Below are positions 46,557 through 58,991 of a DNA stretch of 64,000 bases, one piece after another. Made by a program: the position numbers and the translations under genes. The first letter of the stretch is position 1; each line of letters starts with the position of its first letter. The stretch is taken from contig QANT01000516.1 of NCBI GenBank assembly GCA_003254885.1, positions 24,420 to 88,419 on the forward strand, given 5' to 3'. The notes below the pieces were generated by a model that was given only the letters and a program-made list of their open reading frames with translations, was not told the origin of the DNA and did no database searches. This DNA is from Purshia tridentata. Its lineage: Eukaryota > Streptophyta > Magnoliopsida > Rosales > Rosaceae.

Positions 46557-47690
46557 ATGGAAATCCCAAATGATTTTAGTTGCTATGTTAGTGCACCAAC
46601 TAGTCCTGGTACATGCAGCTCAGAGAACATGTACTTTTACAGTGTTCCAACTAGTCCTAGAATGACACCATGGAATTGGACACCATCACATCCAAGCCCT
46701 CCATTTGGATCATGCTCAAGTACACCACCAATGCCATATCATGATGATGACTTTGAATTTGAAACTAGTAAGAGTTTCAATCTTGATGATCATGTTGTTG
46801 AAATTGAAACAAACAGAAAACAAAGGCATCATCAACAAAGGGAACAAAGACAGCTTGGGAATTCCCTTCCTACCATGGCATTTGCTGATGAGCTTTTCTT
46901 TGATGGAAAAGTCATGCCACTGTTGGCACTGTCTCCACTCAAACTTCCGCCGCGTCTTCAGAGAGGGAACGACAAATATGGCGATGGAAGGTCCGCGCCG
47001 TCTTCCCCGAGGTCTCCCGGTTTTATGCTTAAGTTGCCGTTTTCTCATCGGAGGTTGTGGAATGATGATTTTGATCCATTCACAGTTGCATTGAAGGCTG
47101 TCAAGGAGGACAAGCAAGGCAAAGCAAAGGCAAACAATCATAATAATATGATGGGCCTGAATGAAACTGGCCTGCTAAAACCAATTCATCATTCGGGTTC
47201 AGACCCGAATGAGCGGAATCAGGCCAGTGACTCACCTTCCGCCAAAAGTGAGGCAGGTCGGCCGAAATCAACAAAACAAGTGGGGCAAAGTCCCCAAAGG
47301 CTGGCTGAGCCCAAAGGACTCGAATTTGCAAGACAAGTGAGACTCATCCAAATGGACCATGAAAAATGTGGAGAGCCCAATATGGAAAGACTGGGTGGGC
47401 CCATAGTGGAGGTAGCTGAGCCTGAGATTTGCAGACAAACTAAGGAAACTAAGGGGCAGAAAAAGAAAAGGGTTTTATTGAGTACTCCTGTTGCGAAAGC
47501 AAATGATGAAAAGGCAGCAGTGAAGAAGCCGACATTTCTAAGGAGACTGAGCTTTAAGTCTGGGAAACCAACCCATTGCAATGGGGAGAAAAAGGCATCT
47601 CAAGTTTCTCAATTCAGCAAGATGACACTACTCATGCATTACAAGCCAAGGCTGTTGCTCTGCATGGGTTATAAGGCAAGGTTTAAATAA
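46557..47690 (+). CDS. DUF1645 family protein (377 aa)
   Basis: An intronless gene. Diagnostic pieces of the plant DUF1645 family are present in order: N-terminal APTSPGTC and VPTSPRMTPW, FADELFFDGKVMPL near residue 110, SPLKLPPRL, then SAPSSPRSP, and a C-terminal KPRLLLCMGYKARFK. The middle is Ser/Lys-rich and looks disordered. Several SP and TP sites suggest phosphorylation. Family members are mostly uncharacterised; some respond to stress or affect grain size in rice. Function here is unknown. The start is the first ATG, after a TATA-rich stretch at 46480-46520. Confidence 0.85.
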   Translation: MEIPNDFSCYVSAPTSPGTCSSENMYFYSVPTSPRMTPWNWTPSHPSPPFGSCSSTPPMPYHDDDFEFETSKSFNLDDHVVEIETNRKQRHHQQREQRQLGNSLPTMAFADELFFDGKVMPLLALSPLKLPPRLQRGNDKYGDGRSAPSSPRSPGFMLKLPFSHRRLWNDDFDPFTVALKAVKEDKQGKAKANNHNNMMGLNETGLLKPIHHSGSDPNERNQASDSPSAKSEAGRPKSTKQVGQSPQRLAEPKGLEFARQVRLIQMDHEKCGEPNMERLGGPIVEVAEPEICRQTKETKGQKKKRVLLSTPVAKANDEKAAVKKPTFLRRLSFKSGKPTHCNGEKKASQVSQFSKMTLLMHYKPRLLLCMGYKARFK

Positions 47691-48139
47691 ACAGAACATG
47701 ATCCAACCAATGAAGTTAAAGAGTGCCAAAGTCTATATTTAGTTATTTAATTGTTCCTAGTCATACAATTGTTAATTGGATATTTATTTCATAATTCAGT
47801 ATTGACAGTTTGACACATGTTATAAATTTATTAGTCGTGCACATAAAAAAATGACAGATGAGAAATATTTTCAAAACTTGGGATAATTATATTACCTTAA
47901 TTGGAGGCAATGTACAGGATCAGAATCCCATAAAATTGCCCAATAAATCTCCCCCCCAAAAAAAAAAAGGTTAAACAAAATGAGAACAGCTGAAAGACCA
48001 GGGCCTCCACATCTATGCAGTTGAATAAAAAACCCACTTGTATATATGCAAGTGGATTAATAATTCAATTGGTTGATCAGAATTAAAAAAAAAAAAAAAA
48101 GAAGGCATACATATATTTTATATATATATATATCTGAGG
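47691..48139. other. Convergent 3' spacer
   Basis: Presumed 3' UTRs of the DUF1645 gene and of the F-box gene. No gene is recognised. Confidence 0.5.
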
Positions 48140-51100
48140 CTATTCCAAGACTTCAGTTGGCCAAAGGCGCTTCCACGTGGCAATCTCTTCTTCGTTGTTA
48201 AGCTTCCTGATTCCTCCGTAAAACCCATCTGCTTCATTTCCCTCCTCGCGGTGCTCTTTTCTGTTGATGGTTGCGCATCTCCACCTTGATCCACGCGTGT
48301 ACTGGTTGAACTCCAGCACCACACAATCTGTTCACATAAGTATTAATTAAATCAATTTTCCCAATTCAGTAATTACATACACAAATACCTTATTTACACA
48401 TTTACTCTTTTAATTAGAAATAATAGTTTCATCTTATTTCGCCTCCTTGAAGTTTATTGTCTCAATTTATCCCTATAAATTTCATCCATATCTCACATAA
48501 CCCGAAACCGTCAATTGCTAATGTGGCACCTAAGTGGCAAGGGATACGAGCTTGCCAGTTTCGGATTAAGTGAGACACGGAAAAAAATATTTATTGTGGA
48601 TAAATTGAGATAATAAACTTTATTGGGTAAAGTGAGACGAAATTTTATTTTCAAGAAAGTAATATGCCTTTTTATTTAAGAGTGTGTCATCCTAAACAAC
48701 AATAGGGCACCATCTTATCTTAACCCTATCCAATAATATACTATTTGCATATAGAATTGCCTTATAAGATTCTATACAAATCACGTGCTATTAAGTTATT
48801 AACTATATATGATGGCTGTACTTTCAAATTAAATAGCTGTTAATTACCACAGAAAAAGAAAATTAATAGCTGTCAGGAAAAGTTGGTCCATTATAATGTA
48901 TATTTTATTTTTCGACATGCCTCAATAATCAAATCTGAACTCAAAAGCACCGACTCAATAGATAAAGAAATATTTGAGAATCTGTAATTATTTCAATAAT
49001 TTTCCAAACAAAAATAAGAGGACAAAATGGATTGGAACCCATCATCATATATTAATATCAGCAGTTTCCTGTGGCTGAAAATTATGGTTAATTAGTGAAG
49101 AGTTGGGTTTACTTAGAATTAAACTGGTAATCCAATGGCAAAACATAGTTTCATTGCTATATTTTTATCATATGCAGAAAGTAGTTAGAGAGCATTAAAG
49201 TATTGCTAATAGTTTTATGATTATATCATCACCGACATAATTATCATATGTTATTTTTCATCACAATTATTGTTTGTTTGTTTGTTTGTGGTGGGAGGAG
49301 GAGGATACAAATCTCTTGCAAGATTGCTTTGACTGGTTAGGGGGGGTTGATGGAGAAATTAAATGAAAGCTTGAGAGCCAAGAATGAGGAATGCAAGTAG
49401 CCCCACAAAAGCATCAAGATTCCAAAACTAGGCAATGAAATAGAGACTCTAGGAAACATTGTGGTTGGTCATAAATATTCTGCAGAGACAAAGTTATCAC
49501 AATGTTGGTGGAACTTATGACATGGTGACAAATGGTATGTCTTGGGGACCGATCAAATAAGCAAAAAAAAAAAAAGTGTGGTCCAAATATTAAATATTGG
49601 GGCATCAAGAAAGAAAGGGACAAAGCCAAGACTATAATGTCTATTCTGGGAAAGTAAACTTTACACTCATATTATCCACAACTTGAGAGATGCCAATGCC
49701 AATGGCTTGACTTGGCTTGGCTTGGCTTAATTCTCACAAGAATATAAAGATTGGATTAAAATTTGGGTTTATCTTAAAATTTTTGCTGATAATTCCAGCC
49801 AAAATTAGTTGTCAGATTCCAACATACAGAATATAAGAATCTAATTGGAGGGGGGAAAAGAATGAAATATCTATACTCACTGCTATTTGGACAAAGGCAG
49901 TAATTTTCATTCCCATCACATGATTCCAGGTGACCTACAATACCATACCACCAACCTGCAATAAACAATGAACAATAAAAAAAATTGATTTACTTTGCAT
50001 ATTATTTATGTTTTTGACTATAAAAAGACTCAATCTGTTTGTATAAGTTTGCATATTAACAACTAAGAAAAGTCATAGCAGTACAATATTTAGGTATCTA
50101 CTGCTCAGGTTCTAATTGATGAATGTCAGATGGCACTTAATCTTTTGAGTTTCTATGAAATGTGTCCTTTGCCCTATGCACTACATGGTGGGAATTTAAA
50201 AAATTAAATCAAGTCAAAAAGAAAAGGGATTTGTGAAAATATAAAATAAGATGCTTAGTTTCCAGTATTGGTATGAAGAACAAAGCATAAGGAAACTCTA
50301 GATGACATAAAAGAAGTGTTAAAAAAAGTGGAACAATAATTAATTCAAAAGGGTTTTGGATTTTGGATTTTGGAGGAAGAACAAACCATAAGGGAATTCT
50401 TTGTTTCTTCTCCACTGAATCTCAATATGGTCACCAGGGCGTAACTCGTGCAAACAGTCAGAGATATGAAGATCATGTGGAGAAGTGTCAACAGATGGTG
50501 CTCTAAGCCTCTCCCATGGCAAACCATTCTCAATTGCAACTGCTCTTCTTCCATGTGGTGGGTACCTGCAAATTACATCAACCTCATCAACAACTAAAAA
50601 TATACAGACGTAGAGTAGTACTAAGATTTATGAAACAAAAACCCCAATTGTCCAACTACCTGGCTTGGAAGGTGTCAGTACGCAGATCATAGCTAAGCTC
50701 GGCGTCATAGCATGATAACATAAAACCAACATGCCCATTCTGCAACACAACACAAACATATATAGTTTAATTTGTCAGATAGTATCCGCTGTTTTTCATC
50801 AAAGAACATTGCAAAAGAAATAGACAGATAGAGAGATAGATAGATACCTCGCGGTTATAGACTTGTGCAGGGAACCAGAACTTGCCAGTCTCAAGAGCAA
50901 GGTACCAAGACATGATGGAATCAGTTGTAAAAGAAGTGGTATGCTTGGTGTTATCATCAACCTTGGATCTAATCCATGAGAAAGGCCAACCAAGAGACAG
51001 AATTCTCAAGAGGCCTTTTTGCCTGCCCTGCTTGGCATCACCCAAATCGGTTCTCGAAGCAACATGCCACTGCCACTCCCTGTAGGCTGCAGGGCCAATG

Positions 51101-51537
51101 ACTCTGCCCCATTTCTGTTTCATGTGCCTCTCCCAAAGGTGGTCACTCATGCATCTCTCCCTCAGAGAGCTACAAACACTCGCCATTCGAAAAAGGGCAT
51201 CGGGAGGAAGTCTCTCTAGAATGCATTCCAACACCAAATCCGGCAAGTCCAACACAGACATCTCTGCGGTGGTGTCGTCAATGTTTTTGTTGTTCTCAAT
51301 TTTACAAGTTGTTATAGTCTTTCTATGGAGGCACATTTTGGAAGAAAATTGCACAAGGAAACGAATCGAAACGAAGCTTTTCTTTACTAAGTTGGATAGG
51401 GAGAGGAAAGATAGCTGTTTCCAAAACCAGGGTGACAACAAGCGCATCTCACAAGCCCATGATGGGAGAGTTTTGAGAGGAAGAGTCTTGAAAAAGAGAA
51501 AGGAGACGCAAGTAATGAAGAAATAGTAAAGTAGCAT
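48140..51537 (-). CDS. F-box protein, At2g26850-like, five exons (403 aa)
   Basis: Frame-keeping exons on the minus strand are 51537-50848, 50739-50660, 50565-50387, 49955-49881 and 48327-48140, each with GT and AG ends. The F-box lies at about residues 93-142 ([40 protein letters not shown]). Such proteins link a substrate to the SKP1-CUL1 ubiquitin ligase. Downstream are [41 protein letters not shown] and a Cys-containing [14 protein letters not shown], as in the plant F-box group around At2g26850. The N-terminus is a hydrophobic stretch ([19 protein letters not shown]) that could anchor the protein in a membrane. The substrate is unknown. The last intron (48328-49880) carries a MITE. Confidence 0.88.
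48422..48656. mobile_element. MITE-like inverted repeat in intron 4 of the F-box gene
   Basis: The left arm (GAAGTTTATTGTCTCAATTT, then ATCC) and the reverse complement of the right arm (AAGTTTATTATCTCAATTT, then ATCC) match over about 50 bp with few changes. The whole is about 235 bp and has no coding potential. Confidence 0.65.
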
Positions 51538-53185
51538 TAGAAAAGGGAAACACTCAGGGTCAAATTCAAGTTTGGCATATAAATGAATGATTATAAAGAT
51601 AGAGGATCAAATATTGTGAGGAACCAATTGTGGAAAAGCAATGAATGGTAAAATACAAAAATGAGGAAGAAGCTTGAATTGAATTGTCTTTCACTTAAAA
51701 AATATAAAATCACTAGTGGGATCTTCAATTCAACAACCCCTTTCAATATATGGGTTTCTATTGGTTTCGATGAAGCCCACCAAACCCAACGGTGGGCCTC
51801 CTCCGCCGAAGTTTAAACAGATATAATTGGTGGTGATTGTAGACACCTCAATCAATCTAAAGAACAAAACCAACTTTGGTGGGAACTCACCTTAGCCAAT
51901 GTAGAACCAAAAGGAAGCTAAAATACTCTGCTCTATCTCCTTCAACCAAAATGGGTTGGTTGCCTTTCCATTAAACTTTAAAGAACCCAACCGTACAGAC
52001 AACTCCAACAGCTGTCATTCAAAGAGAGGAAGAATGAGAGATAAAAAGACTGGAACGAACCCAAGAAGCTAATGGAGGTGGGGCACTCAGATCGGATATG
52101 GGTTTTCTGACACCTGGAATTCCCAAGAAAAAAATAATGATTAAGATAAGAAGTCTAGAAACAGAGTCCCATATCTCCAAAATTTCTGATTCTCTTTTGG
52201 ATTGGAACAAATAAAAATCTGGAAATACAAAAATGAAGTGTGAACAGATCTGGGTAGTTGGATTGGATCAAAAATTAGGTGAACCCAATCCAAACCAACA
52301 CCCCAAGATCAGTTTTAACAGAGGAAATGAAAATGACCCAAAATTGAAGACAAAGACAGAGGAAGATCAGAAGGTGGTGGTGAAGAGAAAGATAAAACAG
52401 AGATTTGATGAAGGAGGTGATGAACTCAGTTCAACAGATTCTTCATCACCATCTCGTCAGAATCCTCCCCCCACCAACGGTCTTCTCAACCGTCCTCTCT
52501 CTCTCTCTCTCTCTCTCCTCTATCTTCTTGCCCTGTCTTGGTAAATTAACGAATAACGAACAACACGTAAGAGACCAAGAAAAAGGAAGGAAAATAAGAA
52601 AGGACAGGACTTATATAATTGACTGGATGAGAGGTTATATGCTTAAATAGATTTTGGAGGGTTTCTATTTGTGTGGATATTAAACAAAGTATTGCCCTCA
52701 AAGATCAAAACTGAACCCTCCCCATTTGTCTAAAGATTTTCCCTTTCTCTCTCTCTAACAAGTTGAAGCTGAGGAAAATCCGTATAACCAGAAAAGGCAA
52801 CCGTTAGGATGACGTACAGAGAAAATCAATAGAAGCTATTGGTGGTTAAGTCATGTACTCTCCCACCACTTGTAGCCATTATTGTAACCAATGGTTGAGC
52901 AACACGTCAAATCTCATGGCATGGACCGTATGGCCAACTTTTTTTTTTTTTATTCAAATGAATTCTGATTTTTATTTTTGTGAAAAAATTATGTAAACAC
53001 AAAGCCACCAAGTTCCTGCAAATCAAAAAACAAGAAAATACATGTACATTGTACACAATATTCTTATTCAATAAATTTTGAGGGTTACAATTTCTGTAGC
53101 ATTCCTTACAAAAAGAAATCATTTTATTCAATATCCAAGTTTGTGTTGATCGAAGAGTGATGAACACTTGATCTTCACTTGTGAG
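51538..53185. other. Upstream region and likely spliced 5' leader of the F-box gene
   Basis: On the minus strand there are intron-like boundaries (GGGAATTCCAG followed by GTGTCAGAAAACC near 52115) and a GA-rich run near 52498-52520, which fits a 5' UTR with an intron. No protein gene is recognised. The stretch after about 52600 is spacer. Confidence 0.35.
53178..53185. repeat. 8-bp target site duplication, left copy
   Basis: CTTGTGAG directly precedes the TIR of the hAT-like element. The identical copy lies at 58992-58999. Confidence 0.85.
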
Positions 53186-53761
53186 TAGACTTGACAAAAG
53201 CGGTTACGATACGAAAATTTATGAATTTGATTTGAGATTCTCAAATTCGTTGATATCAGTGTTACCTATTAACTACTCATTAAAATAATGGATCGAGCCG
53301 GATCAATTCACGAATACCCATTAGACCCATTAAAATATAAATGCATTTTTGTAATTTTCACATCACACTCACTCAGCCTATGTGTTAATTTGTTAGATTA
53401 GCTTATTAGTTGTAACTTGTATAGCCAGTAGTGTTGTAATGAATTAGTTTGATTGGAATGCCTTTTCTATCTTAGTTTTGATTAATAAACCTCATGGTAC
53501 CCACCATTCTTACCTAAAAAAAAAAAAATTAAACCACATGGTCCTATTTTTTCTCTCATGTGTTTTATCTTTTGTGTTTTACCTTTTCTCTTTCTCTCTA
53601 CTTTTCTCTTATTCTCACTTTTCTTTGTCAAATCTCATAAACCAAAACAAATCACCATCTCTCCTTTTCTCTCTGCAATCTCTCTCTCTATCCTTTTCGA
53701 TCCTCAACCTCCATCGAACCTAGGTCCCTAGCATATCTCTCTTTCTCTTTTCCCTCATTCT

Positions 53762-53963
53762 TAATAAAAATGGAAGCATGAAAAAGAGATGCCTGAATTT
53801 TCTTAATTCATAAATTGTGTAAGTACAGCATATATACTAGGTACAGCAAAGAAGTCAAAACCTAAGACCTAAAGCAATAAAGATGCAATCCACAATTCAT
53901 GGATGGCCTTTCCTAATTTAAACAAACACAATAATATACATTAACTATAGAATATTCGTAATA
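53762..53963 (-). repeat. 3' LTR of the Copia element
   Basis: 202 bp, from TAATAAAAATGGAAGCATG to GAATATTCGTAATA in plus-strand reading. It is bordered on the inner side by the purine tract (seen as CTCCCCCTC on the plus strand). Confidence 0.9.
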
Positions 53964-56900
53964 CTCCCCCTCAAGTTGGAGAGTGAAGATTATGAATCCC
54001 CAACTTGTCTCGTAGTTTCACAAATTGATCTTTTCCCAACACCTTTGTGAATATATCAGCAAGCTGAAAAAGTGTAGGCACATACGTAGGATGAATCAGA
54101 CCAGTTTGTAATTTTTCTCGAACTATATGGCAATCTATCTCAATATGCTTGGTACGTTCGTGAAAAACAGGATTTGCTACAATGTATAAGGCTGCCTAAT
54201 TGTCACAAAACAATGAAGCAGGGGTTTGCTGGGGAACCCGTAAGTCTCGTAATATATAACGCAACCAAGTTATCTCTAGGCAAGTATTTGCCATAGCACG
54301 TTATTCTGCTTCAGCAGATGATCTAGACACATTAGCTTGTTTCTTGGACTTTCACGAAATGAGTGAATTGCCAAGAAAAATGCAATATCCTGTAACTGAT
54401 CTTCTTGTAGCACGACATCGGCCCAAGTCAAAATCACAATAAGCTCTCAAGTCAAGATCATTGTCAGAAGAAAATAATAAACCTTGTTCTGGAGTTCCTT
54501 TGATGTATCTAAGGATTCGCATAGCAGCATCCCAATGAGGTTTTCGTGGCTCGTGCATAAATTGACTCAAAGTACGGACAGAGTAGACAATGTCTAGTCT
54601 AGTAACAGTGAGATATATGAGTCACCCAACTAATCGCCTGTATTTGGTTGGATCATGCAATAATGCTCCATCTATCGGTGTCAGAATTAAATTTTGTTCC
54701 ATTGGAAAAGGATCCAGACGTGCACCAAGTAGCTTTGAGTCATGTAGAATATCAAGAGCATATTTTCTTTGTGACATGAAGATCCCTTTACTCGAACGTG
54801 CGAACTCAATGCCCAAAAAATATTTGAGATCTCCAAGATCTTTAATGCCAAAGCATTTGAGAAGGAAAGCTTTGAGATGTTCCATCTCTTGGATATTATT
54901 TCCTGTGATAAGTATGTCATCAACATAGATGAGAACAACAGTGATTGAAGTACCTTGGACCTTGGTGACGAGAGAATAGTCTGCTTTTGACTGATGATAG
55001 CCAGCTATCTGAATAGCATCAGAAAAAGTGGTGAACCAAGTTCTAGAGGCCTGTTTGAGCCCATAAAGGAAATTTTTGAGTCAACAAACAAGATTTTCCC
55101 CTTGTCGGCAAAGACCAGGAGGAGGTTCCATGTAAACTTCTTCATGAAGAATGCCATGAAGAAAAGCGTTTTGAACATCCAGCTGATGAATGAACCAGCG
55201 GTGGGTAGCAGCAATGGTCAGAAGGCAACGCAGGGTAGTGAGCTTAGCGGTGGGGGAAAAAGTTTCCTGATAATCAACTCCTTCAACCTGGGTGTACCCT
55301 TTGTCAACGACACAAGCCTTGTAACGATCAAGAGAACCATCAGATTTGTACTTTTTCTTGAAAACCCATTTGGATCTGATAGGCCTATGACCAGTAGGGA
55401 GGGGAACCAAATCCCAAGTATGATTGTGCTGTAATAATTCAGCGTTCATAGCATGGCGCCAATTAGGATCAAGGATAGCTTCAGTATAGGTAATGGGTTC
55501 AATGGGTCCTGTAATGTTAGATAAAAAGGAACAATAGGCAGAAGAAAAACAAGAATTGGAAAGAAAATCAGAAATGGGGTAACGAGTACCTGTAACAAAA
55601 CGTGGTGCCAAGGAAGAATGATTGACAATGTGAGACATGTGGTAATCTTTAGTCCATGCCGGTGGTTGGGTGGGACGAGTGGACCTACGAACAAGAGAAT
55701 GGAGTGAGGAAGAAGGAAGAGGAAGAGCTGGAGAATTGTCTGTAGGAAGAGGGTGGGAGGTGTGGTTTTGGTCAGTGGAGGATTGATCCGCAAGTGGGGG
55801 AGACCAATCGGTAGGAAAGGGAAGGCCTGGGGATTGGTCATCAAGAGTGAGGTATTGGTCCGTAAAGGGGTGAAGTGGCGTGGACCAATCTTCAGTAGGC
55901 AGAGGAAGCAGCAGAGGGGTGGAGGACCTATCTTCAAGAATGTAGGATGGGTCCGCAGGCGATGAATTAGGAGAAGGGAAATGAAGTCTCATGAAACTTA
56001 ACATCACGACTGATAAGAAATTTTTGAGTCTCAAGGTTGTAAAGTTTGTAGCCTTGGTGGCCGGTAGGGTAGCCAACAAAAACACAACGGTGAGCACGGG
56101 GTTCAAACTTATGACTAGGACTGACAACGGTTGCGTAACTAAGACAACTGAAAACACGGAGATGGGCAAAAGATGGTGGGCGGTGGTATAACCTTTCAAA
56201 GGGTGATTTGTTGGAGAGGAGAAAAGAGGATAAGGTAAACGATTGATAAGATAGACGGCGGTGAGAACACAATCACCCAAAAATTCGAGAGTTAAATTGG
56301 ACTGAAAACATAGGGCGCGAGCCACTGTAAGAATGTGGCGATGTTTCTGTTCAACAACCCCATTTTGTTGGGGAGTGTAAACACAAGTGCGCTGACGCTC
56401 GATACCGAGAGATTGAAAATAATCACTCATGGAAACAAATTCGGAGCCATTATCGACTCTGATGGCTTTAACTGTGGAATGGACTTGAGTGCGAGCAAAG
56501 AGAATGAAAAACCGTAAAAGCTTTTGGGTCTCCGATTTATGGCACATTAAAAACACCCAAGTGCATCGAGTAAAATCATCCACAACTGTAAGGAAAAAAC
56601 GAGCCCTAGAATGAGTGGGAATTTTGTAAGGATCCCAAATATCACAATGTAACAAATCGAAAGGTGCATGAGTTGATATTGAACTTAATGAAAATGGAAG
56701 TCTAGTTTGTTTGGCTAAAGGACAAACACTACAATTATGATCAAAAGAAATATCTCGAGTAGGTAATAGTGAAGAAACTAATTTAAGACGGGCAGGAGAT
56801 GGATGTCCAAGCCGTTGATGCCATAAATTCAAAGGGTGAGAAACTTGATGAGAGAAAGACGTCTGTTGTAAGGGAGATATGTAGTAGAGACCACCACGCA

Positions 56901-57360
56901 TCTTACCCAAACCAATCATCTTCCCCGACGCCAGGTCCTGCAACACGTAAAAAGTGGGAAACAAAATGGCACAACAATTTAGAGAGTCAGTGACTTTACT
57001 AACAGACATGAGATTAAGGTGAAAAGATGGTACACACAAGACATCGGATAAAGTGATATCAGAGTTAAATAGTATGGTGCCAGTAGAAGTGATCAGAATA
57101 GAAGAACCAGTGGGCAAGTTGACAACAGGTATAGATGGAGATTTTAAGTGAGTAAATAAAGCTGAATCAGAAACTATGTGGTCGATGGCCCCGCTATCCA
57201 AGATCCATGGCTTAGTAAACACAGAATTAATGGAAGCATTAGAAAAAGAAATCTGACCTACAACATTGACATAGGTGTTCCCATTATTAGGAGAAAACTG
57301 TGAGAAAGCAGTGATTAATTGTTGAATTTGATCAGCAGAAAATGCACTCAAAGGATTAGA
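53964..57360 (-). pseudogene. Copia pol polyprotein: protease, integrase, RT, RNase H (broken)
   Basis: Read on the minus strand. Protease: WILDSGAIDH (usual DSGATDH). GAG-pre-integrase: LWHQRLGHPSPARLK with a CSVCPLAKQ zinc-binding end. Integrase core: HCDIWDPYKI, VVDDFTRC, RVDNGSEF and QQNGVVEQKHR. RT: IRSKWVFKKKYKSDGS, DVQNAFLHG, then after a frame change YVDDILITG near 54905. RNase H continues to about 53990 ([14 protein letters not shown]). The main open frame stops at 55081. Between 55967 and 56272 the true frame is shifted and then restored. A stop also lies before pol at about 57368. All enzymatic motifs are present, but the protein cannot be made whole. Confidence 0.9.
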
Positions 57361-57507
57361 AGAAGCTTAGGGTGTGCCGGAATTGGCCTTCGCAGCATGT
57401 GCCACAGAAAAGGGACGGGAGGATGACCCTCCCTGAGAGTTGTGTGGCATTAACGGTGAAGAGCCGCGATTTGGTTTGTTCTCTTGATTGCTATTTTGAT
57501 TGGGGAC

Positions 57508-58438
57508 CTATTTGCCATTCTTGATCTTGCACATGTCCTCTGTATGTCCCTTTTTATCACAAAATTTGTAATGATACTTCAAAGTGCGGCAATTATTGAT
57601 GGTGTGTCCATCACGATTGCAATGATTACAATGCTTGTTGGTGTTGAAAGAAGAAGGATATGGGCGGTTCTGTGCGGCTGCTGCAATGGAAATTTTTCGA
57701 AAGGCAATTGTTGTTGTTCGGATGTCAATTGGCACTGTTGTTCATGATTGCTAATGAAAGAATAAGCTTGATGAACGCTGGGCAATGGTGTCATCATGAG
57801 AATGCTGGTGCGAATGGTATCATGAACATCGTTGAGGCCCATAAGAAATTGCATCATCCGATATTTTTCCCATTGATCATTATGTCTATCCACCAGGTTG
57901 TAGAGAATAGGATCTTCATATGCATCTAGTTGTGTCCAAAGGTGTTTTAGTTCAGTGAAATAAGCTAAAATAGTCATGGTACCTTGTGACAAAGAAGCAA
58001 TCTTTTTCTGAATCTGGTAAATTGTTGGTGCGTTTTGCTGAGAAAACTGATGCTGAAAATCTTCCCAAACTTTATATGCTAATTCAGCATGAATAACCGC
58101 TTTGGAAAGATGGGGTTCAACTGAATGTGAAATCCATGATAGGATCAGACTATTGCACTGTGACCATAAGGCATGATCAGCAGGATTCTTGACTTCTGAA
58201 GGAGGCTTAATAGATCCATTGATGAAACCAATTTTGTTCTTGGCTCGAAGGGCATGAAGCATAGACTTGCTCCAGGATGAATAGTTGGTGCCGTTCAGTT
58301 TTTCAGAAACAAGGACATGGCCAGGGTGATCGAAGGATGTATATAGTATGGGTTTGATGAATCCATACTAGAATGGCCAGGAATATTGCTGCTGGAACTG
58401 TTGGGTTTGAATGGTGGTGTTTGATCATTGTCTGTCAT
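57508..58438 (-). pseudogene. Copia gag with zinc knuckles (frameshifted)
   Basis: An ATG at 58438 opens gag on the minus strand. A one-base loss near 58330 breaks the frame, which resumes as LNGTNYSSWSKSMLHALRAK, the usual Copia gag (UBN2/DUF4219-like) start. A C-x2-C-x4-H-x4-C zinc knuckle (CNHCNRDGHTINNC) is intact near 57600; a second (YKFCDKKGHTEDMC) has lost its first Cys. Confidence 0.85.
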
Positions 58439-58469
58439 TGTATTTTGCTAGAATTTGAATGGGATCAGT

Positions 58470-58481
58470 GCTTTGATACCA
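58470..58481 (-). promoter_or_regulatory. Primer binding site for tRNA-iMet
   Basis: TGGTATCAAAGC on the minus strand abuts the 5' LTR directly and is complementary to the 3' end of plant initiator-Met tRNA, apart from one mismatch to the usual TGGTATCAGAGC. Confidence 0.9.
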
Positions 58482-58684
58482 TAATAAAAATGGAAGCACG
58501 AAAAAGAGATGGCTGAATTTTCTTAATTCATAAAATTGTGTAAGTACAGCATATATACTAGGTACAGCAGAGAAGTCAAAACCTAAGAACTAAAGCAATA
58601 AAGACGCGATCCACAATTCATGAATGGCCTTTCCTAATTTAAACAAACACAATAATATATATTAACTACAGAATATTCTTAATA
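58482..58684 (-). repeat. 5' LTR of the Copia element
   Basis: 203 bp, about 95% identical to the 53762-53963 copy. Confidence 0.9.
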
Positions 58685-58991
58685 CTTCTGTGATCTCCCT
58701 CTCTCTTTCTCTGTGAGGTTGGTCGCAGCGTTGGTTTTGTGGATGGGCTGGGTGGGAGCCTGAGTGGTGAGGCTGGGGCTTGGGAAGCGGCCTCAGTGGG
58801 GGAAAGGGTAAATTGGTTGGTAATATAGTTTTTTATTATTTAAATTATTTTTAACGGGTAAAACGAGTCGAGTCGCATATACTCATTATTTTTCGAGTCT
58901 TATTCAAATTTGAGTTTTTTCAACTCGTAGATTAACGGGCCGTGTCGGGTTTGACTCGAACTCGCAAAACATAACGCGTTTGCCAAGTCTA

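Larger units (their letters stand above)
53762..58684 (-). mobile_element. Ty1/Copia LTR retrotransposon, about 4.9 kb, degenerate
   Basis: Two LTRs of 202 and 203 bp flank gag and pol, all reading on the minus strand. A primer binding site complementary to initiator-Met tRNA and a purine tract (GAGGGGGAG) sit at the expected inner edges. The domain order protease, integrase, reverse transcriptase, RNase H is that of Copia. The LTRs differ at about ten positions plus one indel (about 5%). The LTR ends are TA...TA rather than TG...CA. Flanking 5-mers ATTCT (53757-53761) and CTTCT (58685-58689) may be an eroded target duplication. Frameshifts and stops make it non-autonomous. Confidence 0.92.
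53186..58991. mobile_element. Non-autonomous hAT-like element, split by a Copia insertion
   Basis: The terminal inverted repeats read TAGACTTGACAAAAGCG (left) and TAGACTTGGCAAACGCG (right, reverse complement). They are bordered by a perfect 8-bp duplication, the hallmark of hAT transposons. Without the nested Copia it would be about 880 bp. Its own sequence (53186-53761 and 58685-58991) carries no transposase; the right part has the GGGTAAAACGAGTCGAGTCG and CGGGCCGTGTCGGG style of plant hAT ends. It sits inside an older Copia RNase H relic. Confidence 0.8.

Noticed and set aside
52233-52544. A 103-codon plus-strand frame
   Set aside because: It overlaps the presumed GA/CT-rich 5' leader of the minus-strand F-box gene and has low-complexity composition.
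55081-57351. Copia pol as one intact 756-residue protein
   Set aside because: It begins without an ATG, contains a stretch where the real frame is another one (55967-56272), and stops inside RT.
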